Positions 43,804 to 53,217 of a stretch of DNA of 64,000 nt are shown piece after piece. The first letter of the stretch is position 1; every line of letters begins with the position of its first letter. Location: the NCBI RefSeq assembly GCF_022179805.1, contig NZ_BPUO01000012.1, positions 107,852-171,851 on the forward strand. Reading direction: 5' to 3'. The stretch is from Cupriavidus pauculus. GTDB taxonomy: Bacteria > Pseudomonadota > Gammaproteobacteria > Burkholderiales > Burkholderiaceae. The notes under the pieces were generated by a model. It was given only the letters and a program-made list of their open reading frames with translations, had not been told where the DNA came from and did not search any database. Position numbers and translations under genes: made by a program.

Positions 43804-44682
43804 CTACTCCTTGGCCACCTGCTCCCAGCCACCCGGCGCAAAGGTGCGAATGGCACCGGCGCGCGACGCCGTGCCCTTGCCCAGGTCGCGCTCGTAGAAC
43901 CGGCGCTCGCTGTCGATCATGAACGAATGCACGCCCGAGTCGCCATACCGCGCCGGCCAGGCGATCAACGCGAACTTCGCGTCGCTGCCCTTGGGCGGTG
44001 CAATCACGCGGTAGCGATAGCCGTAGTACGCCTCGTCAGGCGGCACCCCGGGCCCCATCGCCAGCGCATCCGGCCCGAGCGGACTGTCATTGTCGGCTGA
44101 CGCCGACGGCCAGTACAAACCGTTGGTCTTGCCAGGCGCGCTGACCAGCTGGCCTGCGTAGGCGCCCTTGCCCACCTGTTCCGCATACCGCTGCTGGGCA
44201 TCAGCCAGTTGCAGCAGCGTATCCATGGCCACGATCTCGTTCCGACCGATCCGCCGCGTCTTGACTTCACGCTCGCCGGCCGCGAGGTCGAACTGCCAAC
44301 CGGCCTTGCGCTTCACGATTGGCACCGGGAACGTCCAGCCACTACTGCCCACTTCCACATCCGCGACGTTGTCACCGTCCTTGCGGATCGCATGGTGATC
44401 GGCCCAGGCGCCGAGGAAATCGTAGATGTCCTGCTGGTCCAGTTGCGGCGGCACGATCTTTTGGAACTGTGCGCCCAGCACATGCTTGAGTGCATCGGTA
44501 TCGCTACGTGCCACGCCATCGCCCAGTGCATCCATGGCGGCTTCAGGCGAAGCAAATACCTGTTGGGCCATTGACGCGGCCGGTACGGCCAGCAGCATCC
44601 CACCCAGCAGTGTGGCCGAGGTCAGCGCACGCAACGCCTGGCGCACCGCGCTCATTCCGCGAAATCTCTGGTTGCGCTTCAT
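43804..44682 (-). CDS. DUF2950 exported protein
   Basis: The 292-residue protein has a signal peptide of about 40 residues (LGGMLLAVPAASMAQQ) and a DUF2950 domain over the rest, with IYDFLGAWADHHAI, YYGYRYRVI and FALIAWPARYGDSGVHSFMI. Function is unknown. It starts 2 nt after the DUF3300 gene ends, and GAGGT precedes the ATG, so the two are cotranscribed. DUF2950 and DUF3300 genes are often neighbours in proteobacteria (recalled, not checked here). Confidence 0.9.
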   Translation of the reverse strand: MKRNQRFRGMSAVRQALRALTSATLLGGMLLAVPAASMAQQVFASPEAAMDALGDGVARSDTDALKHVLGAQFQKIVPPQLDQQDIYDFLGAWADHHAIRKDGDNVADVEVGSSGWTFPVPIVKRKAGWQFDLAAGEREVKTRRIGRNEIVAMDTLLQLADAQQRYAEQVGKGAYAGQLVSAPGKTNGLYWPSASADNDSPLGPDALAMGPGVPPDEAYYGYRYRVIAPPKGSDAKFALIAWPARYGDSGVHSFMIDSERRFYERDLGKGTASRAGAIRTFAPGGWEQVAKE

Positions 44683-44684
44683 CG

Positions 44685-46079
44685 TTACCTCCGCCCGTGA
44701 CCACCGAAATGACCGCCGCCACCACCGCCGCCACCGCCGAAATGGCCGCCTCCGCCGGCGTGCCCGCCTCCACCTCCACCTCCCTGAAAGCCACCGCCGC
44801 TCGAGCGCTGGGGCATCGACCTCTGCTGTGATGCGCCTGCCGTGTGCTGCCCGCCGCCGCTGCGCGCAGTCTGCTGGCGCATGCGATCGCCATTGCCGGC
44901 ATCGCTGAAGGCGTTGTTGCGGTTGCTGTCGCGCGCACGATTACGCGCTTGCGTCTGGTCGGCATGCTGACGCTGAGTGCCTGCCGAACGCGGGTTTTGT
45001 CCCGCCTGACGATTGACGCCCGGCGACCCATGCCCGGCAATCGACTGACCAGTCCGGCCTTCGAACGATTGCGCGGCACGATCACGCGCGGCGTCACGCT
45101 GGCTTGGCTGGCGTTGCACGCCCCCGCCACCCTGGCCCGGGCGCTGCTGGTTCTGCACGCCCCCGCCACCCTGCCCCAGGCGCTGGCCACCGGCCTGCGA
45201 CCGATTGGCCAGGCCCTGCTGGCGTTGCGCATCGAACCGGTTGGCGACGTTGGCATTGTTGTACGGTACGTTGCCGCGATTGGCCGGGTTGTGCTGCCAG
45301 TTCACGTTGGACCGGTTCACGTCCAGCCGCTGGTTCACGTTGATGTTGTTGTAGCGGTTGACGTTGATGTTCACGTCATGCGAGCCCCAGTTGAATCCGC
45401 CCCACATCGAATTCACCGCAGCCACGCCAAGCCCGAAGCCAATGCCGGCAATCAGCGACGTCGCGAACACCGATCCCGGCGGCGGCGGATAGTAGTAGGG
45501 CGGATACGCGGGATACGGCCAGGTGCCATAGACCACCGTCGGGTTGTACGACGGCACGTACACGACCTGCGGATTGGCGGGTTCGATCTGGACAACCGTC
45601 GTGCCGCCGCTCTGCTGCGTCACGACTTTCTGCTGCTCGGTGGTCTTCAGCGTGCCCGCTTTCTGCGCCTCCACGCGCAGGCGCTGCACCGAATCCATGA
45701 CGTCGTCGGGCTGCGCCAGGAAGGCATCGCCAACGGACTGCACCCACTGCGGCTGACGCCCCATCAGGTCCATCACCGATGGAAACGCCACGAGCGACTG
45801 CACGCTGGGGTCCCACGATTCACTGGCCACCGCCTTGGTGGCAGCGTCCCCCGACAAGCTTGGATTCGATTTCGACCACTGGGCGGCCGCAGCCACGTCG
45901 GACGGATACGTCGACGCCATCAGCACCTGCGACAGCAACGCATCGGGATACAGCGCGACCGGGGCCATCAACTGGTCCAGGTGCGCGCGGTCCAGCTTCT
46001 CCTGGGCCAGCGCGCCGCCGGCGGCGGCCAGCAGCGTCAGCCCGAGCATCCAGGCCAGGAATCGTCGCATGCGCAACAT
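44685..46079 (-). CDS. DUF3300 exported protein with Gly/His-rich tail
   Basis: The 464-residue protein has a signal peptide (about 1-27), a DUF3300 domain at about 30-230 (LMAPVALYPDALLSQVLMA, then PQVVYVPSYNPTVVYG) and a long disordered C-terminal half of Asn/Gln/Arg/Gly repeats ending in GGGGHFGG units. GGAG lies 7 nt before the ATG at 46079; an ATG at 46070 is also in frame. The frame is open far upstream but without protein-like content. Gly/His tails may bind metal or stick to surfaces (inference). Confidence 0.88.
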   Translation of the reverse strand: MLRMRRFLAWMLGLTLLAAAGGALAQEKLDRAHLDQLMAPVALYPDALLSQVLMASTYPSDVAAAAQWSKSNPSLSGDAATKAVASESWDPSVQSLVAFPSVMDLMGRQPQWVQSVGDAFLAQPDDVMDSVQRLRVEAQKAGTLKTTEQQKVVTQQSGGTTVVQIEPANPQVVYVPSYNPTVVYGTWPYPAYPPYYYPPPPGSVFATSLIAGIGFGLGVAAVNSMWGGFNWGSHDVNINVNRYNNINVNQRLDVNRSNVNWQHNPANRGNVPYNNANVANRFDAQRQQGLANRSQAGGQRLGQGGGGVQNQQRPGQGGGGVQRQPSQRDAARDRAAQSFEGRTGQSIAGHGSPGVNRQAGQNPRSAGTQRQHADQTQARNRARDSNRNNAFSDAGNGDRMRQQTARSGGGQHTAGASQQRSMPQRSSGGGFQGGGGGGGHAGGGGHFGGGGGGGGGHFGGHGRR

Positions 46080-46158
46080 GATCGCTCCATCAAAGACGAA
46101 AAGGGACCACCACACCTGCTTTCCAACGCGAGCTCGCGCGCTGCCCGGCCCGGAAGAC

Positions 46159-46533
46159 TTACTTGCGTGCCTGGGCGCACTCCTGCCGGTAGGCTTCCTG
46201 CAAGCGCTTGCGCTCCGGCTCGCGCTCGAGCGTGGAGTACTTGCGTCCATCGGCCGTGGTGACGCTCGACTGGCCCTGCGACCACTGCGGCCCGCTGGGC
46301 AATGCATTGATCTTGTCGAGCAGTTGGCGGCAGTAGTCGCGCTGCGAGGTGGCGGCCGTGCCGCCCGGGTCGTCCACCGTTGACGTGGCGGGATCGAGCA
46401 TGCGGGGAGGTGGCGGCGCAATCATCGGCGTGGACGGATTGATAGACGGATTCGTCGATGACGTGCCCTGGCCGTGGGCGGCGAACGCGACGATGCATGC
46501 AGCTGCAGCGATAGCTGCGAAAACCTTTCTCAC
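46159..46533 (-). CDS. Small exported protein at the head of the DUF3300-DUF2950 operon
   Basis: The 124-residue protein has a signal peptide (VRKVFAAIAAAACIVAFAAHG), a Pro/Ser/Thr-rich spacer and a C-terminal helical part with two cysteines (DYCRQLLDKIN and RQECAQARK). I chose a GTG start at 46533 because GGAG lies 8 nt upstream; the frame continues upstream to 46689. No family is recognised. It shares strand and spacing with the DUF3300 gene and is probably cotranscribed. Confidence 0.6.
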   Translation of the reverse strand: MRKVFAAIAAAACIVAFAAHGQGTSSTNPSINPSTPMIAPPPPRMLDPATSTVDDPGGTAATSQRDYCRQLLDKINALPSGPQWSQGQSSVTTADGRKYSTLEREPERKRLQEAYRQECAQARK

Positions 46534-46612
46534 CAGGAAAACTCCAGAATTCGTCGGCAACGCCAGCGGTTGCCGCGAGATGGTTTCCGGCTCGCGCCCG
46601 GCCCGCATGGCG

Positions 46613-46903
46613 TCATGAATCCGCCTTGCCATTGCCGCGCCTGCCGGTACGGTTGCGCAGCAGCTCAAGTTGCAGCAGCGCATCCGCAAGCATACTCTTC
46701 AGACGCACATTTTCTTCCTCAAGCTGCCGCAGGCGGCGCGAATCGGCGACGTCGCCATGGCGCGTCTGCCCGTACCGCGCGCGCCAGCCGTAGAACGACG
46801 CATCGCTGAAGCCATAGCGCGCGCAGAGTTCCCGCACGGGCACGCCATTCGCGGCCTCGGCCAGGTACATGCGGATCTGCTCCTCCGAATAGCGTCTGTT
46901 CAC
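46613..46903 (-). CDS. Orphan IS3-type OrfA-like helix-turn-helix protein
   Basis: The 96-residue protein has a helix-turn-helix (about 1-45, RRYSEEQIRMYLAEA and CARYGFSDASFYGWRARYG) and a leucine-zipper-like helix (LRQLEEENVRLKSMLADAL), as in OrfA of IS407-like IS3 elements. It begins with GTG and GGAGG is upstream. No OrfB frame, terminal inverted repeats or target duplication are seen, and the C-terminus ends in a basic tail (RTGRRGNGKADS) instead of the usual OrfA end. It may be a remnant or a domesticated DNA-binding protein. Confidence 0.75.
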   Translation of the reverse strand: MNRRYSEEQIRMYLAEAANGVPVRELCARYGFSDASFYGWRARYGQTRHGDVADSRRLRQLEEENVRLKSMLADALLQLELLRNRTGRRGNGKADS

Positions 46904-47756
46904 CGATGCCTCCGCTCGCGGGCCTCACCCATGCGGCCGGCGCAACGCCTCGCCGGTTCATGCCGGTAAGGTAGCCCAGCGCCTGCACAAAAGGAATTCA
47001 GTGTCTTCGCGGTACGAGTTAAGCAAATTGAATGAAAGCATCGGCATGGTCAGCCAGGCTGCAAACCGCGCCCACGCAAGGCGCGTCCCCCGTACGGGTC
47101 AACCGCAACCGCCTTCGTCAAATTTCGTTTTTCCAACTTGGAATTTTCTGATTTCCAAGCATTCGCGAATCGCTCGATTCAAACAGTTTCAACGCCGCCA
47201 TGGCCTGCGCGCGTGGCATCGGGCTTGCAAGGCGCATTGCCCGATCAGGGCCATTTCATGCGGGTTTCCGCCTTGTATTGATGTACAAACAAGGCGCCTT
47301 GACGACGGACGTGACAAACACGTGAATGCACGCCGTTCTAGTACTTTCCAAAATGTTGTATTAAGATTTCTTCGCATCAACTAAATTTCAAACGCCTGCA
47401 CGACGCCCCTCACTGGGGACACGCTGACAGGCGTCCGGCAGTTCCTCACCAGCAACGGTGATGACCGCGACTGCCGGGCCCGGGCCTGAGGAAGAGGAGC
47501 CACTGCCGTACCGCGCATGCCTTCGATGCACCGTCGAAGAAGCGCGGCGATTGTCGATGTATTCACGTGCATGGACATAAGGTGGCATTGCCCGGGCGTA
47601 CAAAATTCTGGTCCCGCCCGTTGTCGTTTCAAGCTGTATGGATCCAAGGCGCTGCCTGGCCATGTTCATCGCCGGCACCGCCGCAGTCTCACAGTCGCGG
47701 AGTTACAGAGCTTCATCACAACAAAAATCAGAAGTCTCGGATCGGGAGAAGTCAGT
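46904..47756. other. 853-bp gap with several short inverted repeats
   Basis: No credible gene is seen; the frame of the LysR gene runs open back to 47517 but lacks protein-like content. The region is AT-richer than its surroundings near 47120-47400. It contains CTTGGAA-N9-TTCCAAG (47137-47159), GCCTTGT-N12-ACAAGGC (47270-47295) and the palindrome AAGGCGCCTT (47291-47300). It may hold promoters for both flanking genes or be the remnant of a lost insertion. Confidence 0.5.
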
Positions 47757-48710
47757 ATGCGGCACGTCAGTACCAAGCTATTGCATGTGTTCGTCCTGCT
47801 TATGGAGTACCGCGATCTCAGCGCGGTGGCGGCCTGCACCCAGGGACGCATTCCAACGGTGGCCTACAGTCTGGCCCGCTTGCGCGAGATCACCGGCGAC
47901 GCGCTCTTCGTCAAACGCAACGGCGCGCTGGAGCCGACGCCGCATGCACTGCGGCTCGAGCAGACCGCCCGGCAAATCCTGGCGCGCTGGAACCAGTTGG
48001 TGCAACCGCAGGATCACAATGCACCGGCCGCCGGCAACGGCAGGCGCATTTCGATAGGCTTTTCATCGTCGATCGGTGATCCCGTCATCACAGAAATCCT
48101 CACCGCGCTTTGCGAGCGCTTTCCGCACGACAGCTTCATCACGCGCCCGGTGATCGCCGATGCCTCGCTGGGCGACAGCCTCGATGCGGGCGACCTCGAC
48201 TGCGCATTCGTGGTCGACGGCGCCAACGTGCCGGACAGCGTCGTCCCACACAGCATCCTTGCCACGCCGCGACGTCTGGTAAGCGCCACGCGCGGCGGCA
48301 CCAACGACGAGGCCGAGACCGACTGGATCCTGCTCCAGGAGGATTGCGAGGCCAGCAGTCCGCTGCACGCCTTCCTGGCGCGGCGGGCCACCACCCCGGG
48401 CCATCGGGAAACCGTGGTGCCGTCGTGGCATACGCAGGTCACGCTGCTGCATTCGGCGGGCGGCATCTGCCCGGTCCTCGATTTCAACGTGCCGCTGGTC
48501 ACGCGCGACCGCAAGACGCGGCTGCTGGCCCCGCCGGCCACCTTCCCCGCCTGGGCGGCGCTGCACTTCTGGATGCCGCAGCGCGCGGCGGATCGAACCG
48601 CGCTGCGAGAAATCATGGACGTGGGCACCTCGGTACTGCGCGATCCCCTGAAGGCCATCGACAGCCGCCGCCACGCACAGCAGCACGCCCGCCCCCTGGC
48701 CGTGGCCTGA
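47757..48710 (+). CDS. LysR-family regulator, divergent type
   Basis: The 317-residue protein has a LysR winged helix (about 1-60; LLHVFVLLMEYRDLSAVAAC, then LREITGDALFVKRNGALEPT) and an effector domain (about 95-290). I chose the start at 47757 because GGGAGAAG precedes it and it begins the fold. The HTH differs from the usual LysR pattern. It is followed by a strong terminator. Its targets are unknown; the flanking gap and the downstream response regulator are candidates. Confidence 0.85.
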   Translation: MRHVSTKLLHVFVLLMEYRDLSAVAACTQGRIPTVAYSLARLREITGDALFVKRNGALEPTPHALRLEQTARQILARWNQLVQPQDHNAPAAGNGRRISIGFSSSIGDPVITEILTALCERFPHDSFITRPVIADASLGDSLDAGDLDCAFVVDGANVPDSVVPHSILATPRRLVSATRGGTNDEAETDWILLQEDCEASSPLHAFLARRATTPGHRETVVPSWHTQVTLLHSAGGICPVLDFNVPLVTRDRKTRLLAPPATFPAWAALHFWMPQRAADRTALREIMDVGTSVLRDPLKAIDSRRHAQQHARPLAVA

Positions 48711-48738
48711 GCCCGCGCCGGCACGCACTTCATACCCG

Positions 48739-48780
48739 CATGGCCCCGCGATGACCTCATCGCGGGGCCATGTGCATTTT
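48739..48780 (+). terminator. Intrinsic terminator after the LysR gene
   Basis: A perfect 16-bp stem (48739-48754 with 48757-48772) with a minimal loop is followed by GCATTTTTG. The rest of the 312-bp gap up to 49022 shows no gene. Confidence 0.88.
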
Positions 48781-49022
48781 TGCTGCGCAAACTCACGACT
48801 CTGTCGTGCATTTTGCGAATCCTCTCACTCCCATCCTCGACCGCCCGGATTACCCTCGCGATGCATTGCGGTGATGCGGATCGTTGCCCGTTAGATCCAC
48901 GTCGTCGCATGCGCGCAGTTGCTGCGTGATTGCGCCGCACGCCCTCCCGCGTGCGGCGCCTTTTTCAGGCCAACGGGAAGCCGAACGCTAAAGAGACACG
49001 TTTACAGGACAGGAGTCGATGG

Positions 49023-49709
49023 ATGACGTTGAGGATCTTGCTGGCCGACGACCGCCCCGTCAAAACGGCGGCGATACAGGCCAGGGTGCAGTCTCAGACT
49101 GGCTGGGAAGTCTGCGGGGAAGTGGGGAGCGCCACCGAGCTGATGCTGCAGGCCGACGTGCTGCGGCCAGATGTGGTGGTCACCGACTTTCACATGCCAG
49201 GCCCGGCCGAACTCGATGGCGTGCGGCTGATCACGGCGCTGCGCCGCAGGTATCCGACCATGGCCATCGTGGTGCTGACGATGATCACCAACCCGCTGGT
49301 GTTGCGCACCATTTTGGACGTTCGCGTTCAGGGATTGCTGCTCAAGGACAGCCAGCTTGCCGAGTTCGTCTCGGCCATTGCACGGGCGCAGCGTGGCTAC
49401 ACCTATATTAGCAAGTCCGCCTTGCGCGCCCTGGCACCGACCGAACTGCGCACGACCATGCCCATCGGCCGCGACGGCGCGCAGCGGCTGTCGGCGCGCG
49501 AGATGGAAGTGCTGCGGCTGTACCTGACCGGGCGCACGGTGACCGAGATTGCCGCGACGCTTTGCCGCAGCGTCAAGACCATCAGCAGGCAGAAGAACTG
49601 CGCCATGCACAAGCTGGGCGTGAGCAACGACCGCGAACTTTACGAATGCGCCGCGCTGCAGGGCATGGTGCTGCCACAGGCTGCTGACGATCGATACCGC
49701 TCGCTATAA
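49023..49709 (+). CDS. Orphan RcsB/NarL-type response regulator
   Basis: The 228-residue protein has a receiver (about 1-125) with acceptor Asp in VVVTDFHMPGP and a Lys in LLLKDSQ, and a LuxR-type helix-turn-helix (about 150-215) containing LSAREMEVLRLYLTGRTVTE and SVKTISRQKNCAMHKLGV, the pattern of RcsB-like regulators. I chose the ATG at 49023; the frame is open to 48930. No histidine kinase is present nearby, so the signal partner is elsewhere. Confidence 0.9.
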   Translation: MTLRILLADDRPVKTAAIQARVQSQTGWEVCGEVGSATELMLQADVLRPDVVVTDFHMPGPAELDGVRLITALRRRYPTMAIVVLTMITNPLVLRTILDVRVQGLLLKDSQLAEFVSAIARAQRGYTYISKSALRALAPTELRTTMPIGRDGAQRLSAREMEVLRLYLTGRTVTEIAATLCRSVKTISRQKNCAMHKLGVSNDRELYECAALQGMVLPQAADDRYRSL

Positions 49710-49779
49710 TCGGCCACGCCGCCTGGACCTGCTGTATCCGTCGCCGCTTGCCGGCCTGCCCAACGCCTTGCCTAAGCTC

Positions 49780-51111
49780 ATGTCGCCATCGTCTTCTTCC
49801 GTTGTTTCCCAGGCGCGCGCCGTACCCGCGTTGATGATCGCCGCCCCGGCCTCGGGCCAGGGCAAGACCACGGTGACCGCCGCGCTGGCGCGGTTGCATG
49901 CGCGGCAGGGGCGCCGCGTGCGTGTGTTCAAGACCGGGCCGGATTTCCTGGATCCGACGCTGCTGGCGGCGGCCAGCGGCGCGCCGGTTCAGTCGATCGA
50001 TCTATGGATGACCGGCGAAGCAGACGCCAGGGCGCGCCTGGCCGAAGCGGCGATCGACGCGGACCTGATCCTGGTGGAAGGCGTGATGGGCCTGCACGAT
50101 GGCACGCCGAGCAGCGCCGATGTGGCACGCCTGTTCGGATTGCCTGTGCTGGCCGTGGTAAAGGCCGGTGCCATGGCGCAGACCTTTGGCGCCATCGCCT
50201 ATGGGTTGGCGCACTACGGCGAGCCCTTCCGCAAGATGCACGTGCTGGCCAACGGCGTTGGCAGCGAGCGGCACGCGGGCATGCTGCGCGACAGCCTGCC
50301 GCCCGGCATCGCGTGGGCTGGCGCGCTGGCGCACGATGCCACGGCCAGCCTTCCGGAGCGGCACCTGGGGCTGTTCAGCGCCGACGAACTGCCCGATCTC
50401 ATGACCCGCCTCGACAGCCTTGCCGATGCGCTGGCCGCCCTGCCGCTTTCGCATCTGCCTGAACCGATGGCGTTTCCGTCCGCCTGCATTCCCGCGCCGC
50501 CCAGGTTGCTGGACGGCAAGCGCATCGCCATTGCACGCGACGACGCGTTCCGCTTCATCTATCCGGCCAATATCGAAACGCTGACGGCGCTCGGGGCGCA
50601 TGTGGCGTGGTTTTCGCCGCTGCGGGATCAGGCCCTGCCGGCCTGCGATGCGGTATGGCTGCCCGGTGGATATCCCGAGCTGCATGCCGGCGCGCTGGCG
50701 GCCAACACGGCAATGCGCGACGCGCTACGCGATGCGCATGCACGGGGCGTGCCGATGCTGGCGGAGTGCGGCGGCATGATGGCGTTGTTCGAAAGCCTGG
50801 TCGACAGGGAGGGCGTGCGCCACGCGATGGCTGGATTGCTGCCGGGTACGGTGACCATGCAGCGGCGGCTCGCCGCGATTGGCCATCAGGCCGTTGCACT
50901 GCCGCCTACCGGCGCGGTGCTGCGCGGCCACACGTTCCACTATTCGAGTGCGGCGTCGACGATGGCGCCGGCAGTGCGGGCGATGTCACCGCGCGAAGGC
51001 GGTCCGACGGAAGCGGTGTACCAAGTGGGTAGTCTCACCGCGTCGTACGTGCACTTCTACTTTCCGTCGAATCCCGCCGCCATTGCGGCGGTGCTGGGCG
51101 CGCCGGCCTAG
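49780..51111 (+). CDS. cobB: Cobyrinate / hydrogenobyrinate a,c-diamide synthase
   Basis: The 443-residue ATP-dependent amidotransferase amidates the a and c side chains of the corrin ring during cobalamin synthesis. An N-terminal P-loop domain reads APASGQGKTTVTAAL and has the RVFKTGPDFLDP motif; a C-terminal class I glutaminase-like domain has the Cys in MLAECGGMMAL and a His in HTFHYS. I chose the ATG at 49780 over the TTG at 49768. No other cobalamin gene is in the window and no cobalamin riboswitch was seen upstream. CbiA is the anaerobic-pathway name. Confidence 0.93.
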   Translation: MSPSSSSVVSQARAVPALMIAAPASGQGKTTVTAALARLHARQGRRVRVFKTGPDFLDPTLLAAASGAPVQSIDLWMTGEADARARLAEAAIDADLILVEGVMGLHDGTPSSADVARLFGLPVLAVVKAGAMAQTFGAIAYGLAHYGEPFRKMHVLANGVGSERHAGMLRDSLPPGIAWAGALAHDATASLPERHLGLFSADELPDLMTRLDSLADALAALPLSHLPEPMAFPSACIPAPPRLLDGKRIAIARDDAFRFIYPANIETLTALGAHVAWFSPLRDQALPACDAVWLPGGYPELHAGALAANTAMRDALRDAHARGVPMLAECGGMMALFESLVDREGVRHAMAGLLPGTVTMQRRLAAIGHQAVALPPTGAVLRGHTFHYSSAASTMAPAVRAMSPREGGPTEAVYQVGSLTASYVHFYFPSNPAAIAAVLGAPA

Positions 51112-51130
51112 CGGGCGGCGCCCAGGAGAC

Positions 51131-51634
51131 TCAGGCCGCGTCGCGCTCGGTGCGCGCCACGGCTTCGGCGATGCCGGCCTCAAGTTGGACCAGGCCCTTC
51201 GACAGGTTGTGCATCGTGGTTTCCGACACGCCCGCGAGCACGTCCTGCAGGAACTCGGCGCGGCGCGGCAGCGCCTGGTCGACGATGCCGCGTCCGGCTT
51301 CGGTCAGCGTGACGTTGGTCATGCGGTTGTCGCGCTCGCTGGTTGAACGTTCTATCCAGCCCAGCTCCTGCAGCGTCTTGAGCTGGCGTGTCAGTGCGCC
51401 AGGGTCCATGCCCACGCGGTCGGCCAGCGGCTTCTGCGCGATCGGGCCTTCATGCCCGTGGAGGGCAAACAGAATGCGCCAGCGCGGCAAGGGATGCCCG
51501 ATACGCTGTTCGAACGCCGCCGCATATGCGCGGTAGGTACGTCCGAACTGTTGCAGCACGGCCAGGCTTTGTCGCTCCAGTTCCAAATCGAGTCTCCAGT
51601 TTGCAGTATCAGTCCGCGGCCATCGCAGGCTCAT
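51131..51634 (-). CDS. MarR-family regulator
   Basis: The 167-residue winged-helix repressor has the MarR core at about 25-140, with LPRWRILFALHGHEGPIAQ, ALTRQLKTLQELGWIERSTSE and RDNRMTNVTLTEAGR in the wing. It lies downstream of and overlaps the stop of the exporter gene by 26 nt on the same strand, so the two are translationally linked. It likely controls the exporter through the operator-like region upstream (inference). Confidence 0.92.
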   Translation of the reverse strand: MSLRWPRTDTANWRLDLELERQSLAVLQQFGRTYRAYAAAFEQRIGHPLPRWRILFALHGHEGPIAQKPLADRVGMDPGALTRQLKTLQELGWIERSTSERDNRMTNVTLTEAGRGIVDQALPRRAEFLQDVLAGVSETTMHNLSKGLVQLEAGIAEAVARTERDAA

Positions 51635-53213
51635 GCACCCGCGTCAGCTTGATGGGCGGCACGCGTCGTACACGCCATATGCCAATCAGGGCCGCGACGG
51701 CTGCCAGTAACAGTCCGAGGTGGATGGCACCTACCAGCGACACTCGGGCTTGCTCCAGCAGCAGGGCTCCATTGTGCCCTGCATTGTGCAGATGGGTCAG
51801 TAATTCCGCCTGTGCCGCCTTGTCGATCAGGATTTGCGGGTCGGTCATCCGGGATGCCCAGTCCGACGCGTTGGCCGATGTCAGCGCCGTCGTCACGCCA
51901 GCCGTGTAGCTGCGCGTCACCAGGGTACCCACCAGCGCCGTGCCGACCATGCCACCCACCATGCGCAGTGACTGCAACATGGCTGTGGCAATGCCGAGGT
52001 GCGCACGCCCTGCCGTCTGTTGCGCGAACACCGTCAGGTTGGGCAGGACAAACCCCAGACCCAGGCCAGCGCACAGCATGATGGCCAGCAGCACATTGTG
52101 ATGCGTTCCACGCGTCACTTGCGACAGCGCAAGCAGCGCGATCGCCAGCAACGTGAAACCTGCGTAAAGCATGCCGTTCGGTTGGGGAATGCGCGTGATG
52201 ATCCGGCCGTTGACGATGCTGCCGATGGTGATGCACACCACCAGAGGCGTTACCAGCAGGCCCGCTTCCTTCGGCGAATAGCCAAATCCGCCCTGGAACA
52301 GCAACGGCGCATAGAGCAGCAGCGCGAACATCGTGAAGCCGCCCAGCACGCCCAGCACGAACAGCGGGGCCAGGGCCGGGTTGCGGAACATGTCGAGCGG
52401 CAGGATCGGGTTTTCACAGCGGTGCGACCACTGCCACAGTGCGACGAAGGATGCACATGACAGCACCATCAGGCCGATGATGACCAGGTCCAGGCCACGC
52501 TCGGGCAACCATTCGACCGAAAGCTGCAGCGTTCCGAGCCCTGCCGCGATCAGCAGTGCGCCAAGCCAGTCAATGCGGACCGGGCCCGTGTGCTGCTGCG
52601 GACGCAGGTGCGGCAGGTAGCGCCAGGCGAAGACCAGGCCCAGCAAGCCCACGGGCACATTGATATAGAAGACGGCACGCCAGCCAAACCATTCGGTCAG
52701 TACGCCGCCCAGCGACGGCCCAACCGCGTTGGCCAGCCCGAAGGCCGTGCTCATCATGACCTGCCAGCGCAGTCGCACATGGGGATCGGGGAACAGATCG
52801 GGAATGCAGGCAAAGGCCGTGCCCACCAGCATGCCGCCGCCAATGCCCTGCAGTGCGCGCGCCGCCACCAGGAACGGCATGTTCGTGGCCATGCCGCACA
52901 GCACCGATGCCGCCAGGAAGACGACGATCGAGGCCAGCACGAATGGCTTGCGGCCGTAGTGGTCACCAAGGCGCCCGAAGATCGGCACCGTCACCACCGA
53001 GGTCAGCAGATAGGCCGTGGCCACCCACGCGTAGAACTCGAAGCCTTGCAACTCGGCCACGACGGTTGGCAGCGCCGTGGCCACCACGGTCTGGTCCAGC
53101 GCCACGAGCATCACCACAAACGCGATGCCGAACATTGCCAGCAGGGACTCACGAAAAGGGAGAACCTGCCCCGACTGTGCCCGATCCTGCATCCGTCCTG
53201 AATCCGCCGCCAT
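51609..53213 (-). CDS. DHA2-family (EmrB/QacA-type) multidrug exporter
   Basis: The 534-residue major facilitator has 14 predicted helices. Motifs seen: LDQTVVATALPTV in helix 1, the loop FGRLGDHYGRKP (motif A), RALQGIGGGMLVG (motif B) and GPSLGGVLTEWFGWRAVFYI (motif C), all typical of drug:proton antiporters. No EmrA-type membrane-fusion partner is adjacent. The gene is the first of an operon with marR. Confidence 0.94.
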   Translation of the reverse strand: MAADSGRMQDRAQSGQVLPFRESLLAMFGIAFVVMLVALDQTVVATALPTVVAELQGFEFYAWVATAYLLTSVVTVPIFGRLGDHYGRKPFVLASIVVFLAASVLCGMATNMPFLVAARALQGIGGGMLVGTAFACIPDLFPDPHVRLRWQVMMSTAFGLANAVGPSLGGVLTEWFGWRAVFYINVPVGLLGLVFAWRYLPHLRPQQHTGPVRIDWLGALLIAAGLGTLQLSVEWLPERGLDLVIIGLMVLSCASFVALWQWSHRCENPILPLDMFRNPALAPLFVLGVLGGFTMFALLLYAPLLFQGGFGYSPKEAGLLVTPLVVCITIGSIVNGRIITRIPQPNGMLYAGFTLLAIALLALSQVTRGTHHNVLLAIMLCAGLGLGFVLPNLTVFAQQTAGRAHLGIATAMLQSLRMVGGMVGTALVGTLVTRSYTAGVTTALTSANASDWASRMTDPQILIDKAAQAELLTHLHNAGHNGALLLEQARVSLVGAIHLGLLLAAVAALIGIWRVRRVPPIKLTRVHEPAMAAD

Positions 53214-53217
53214 TTCT

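Noticed and set aside
46613..46903. Complete IS3 element
   Set aside because: Only an OrfA-like gene is present; no OrfB, terminal repeats or target duplication.
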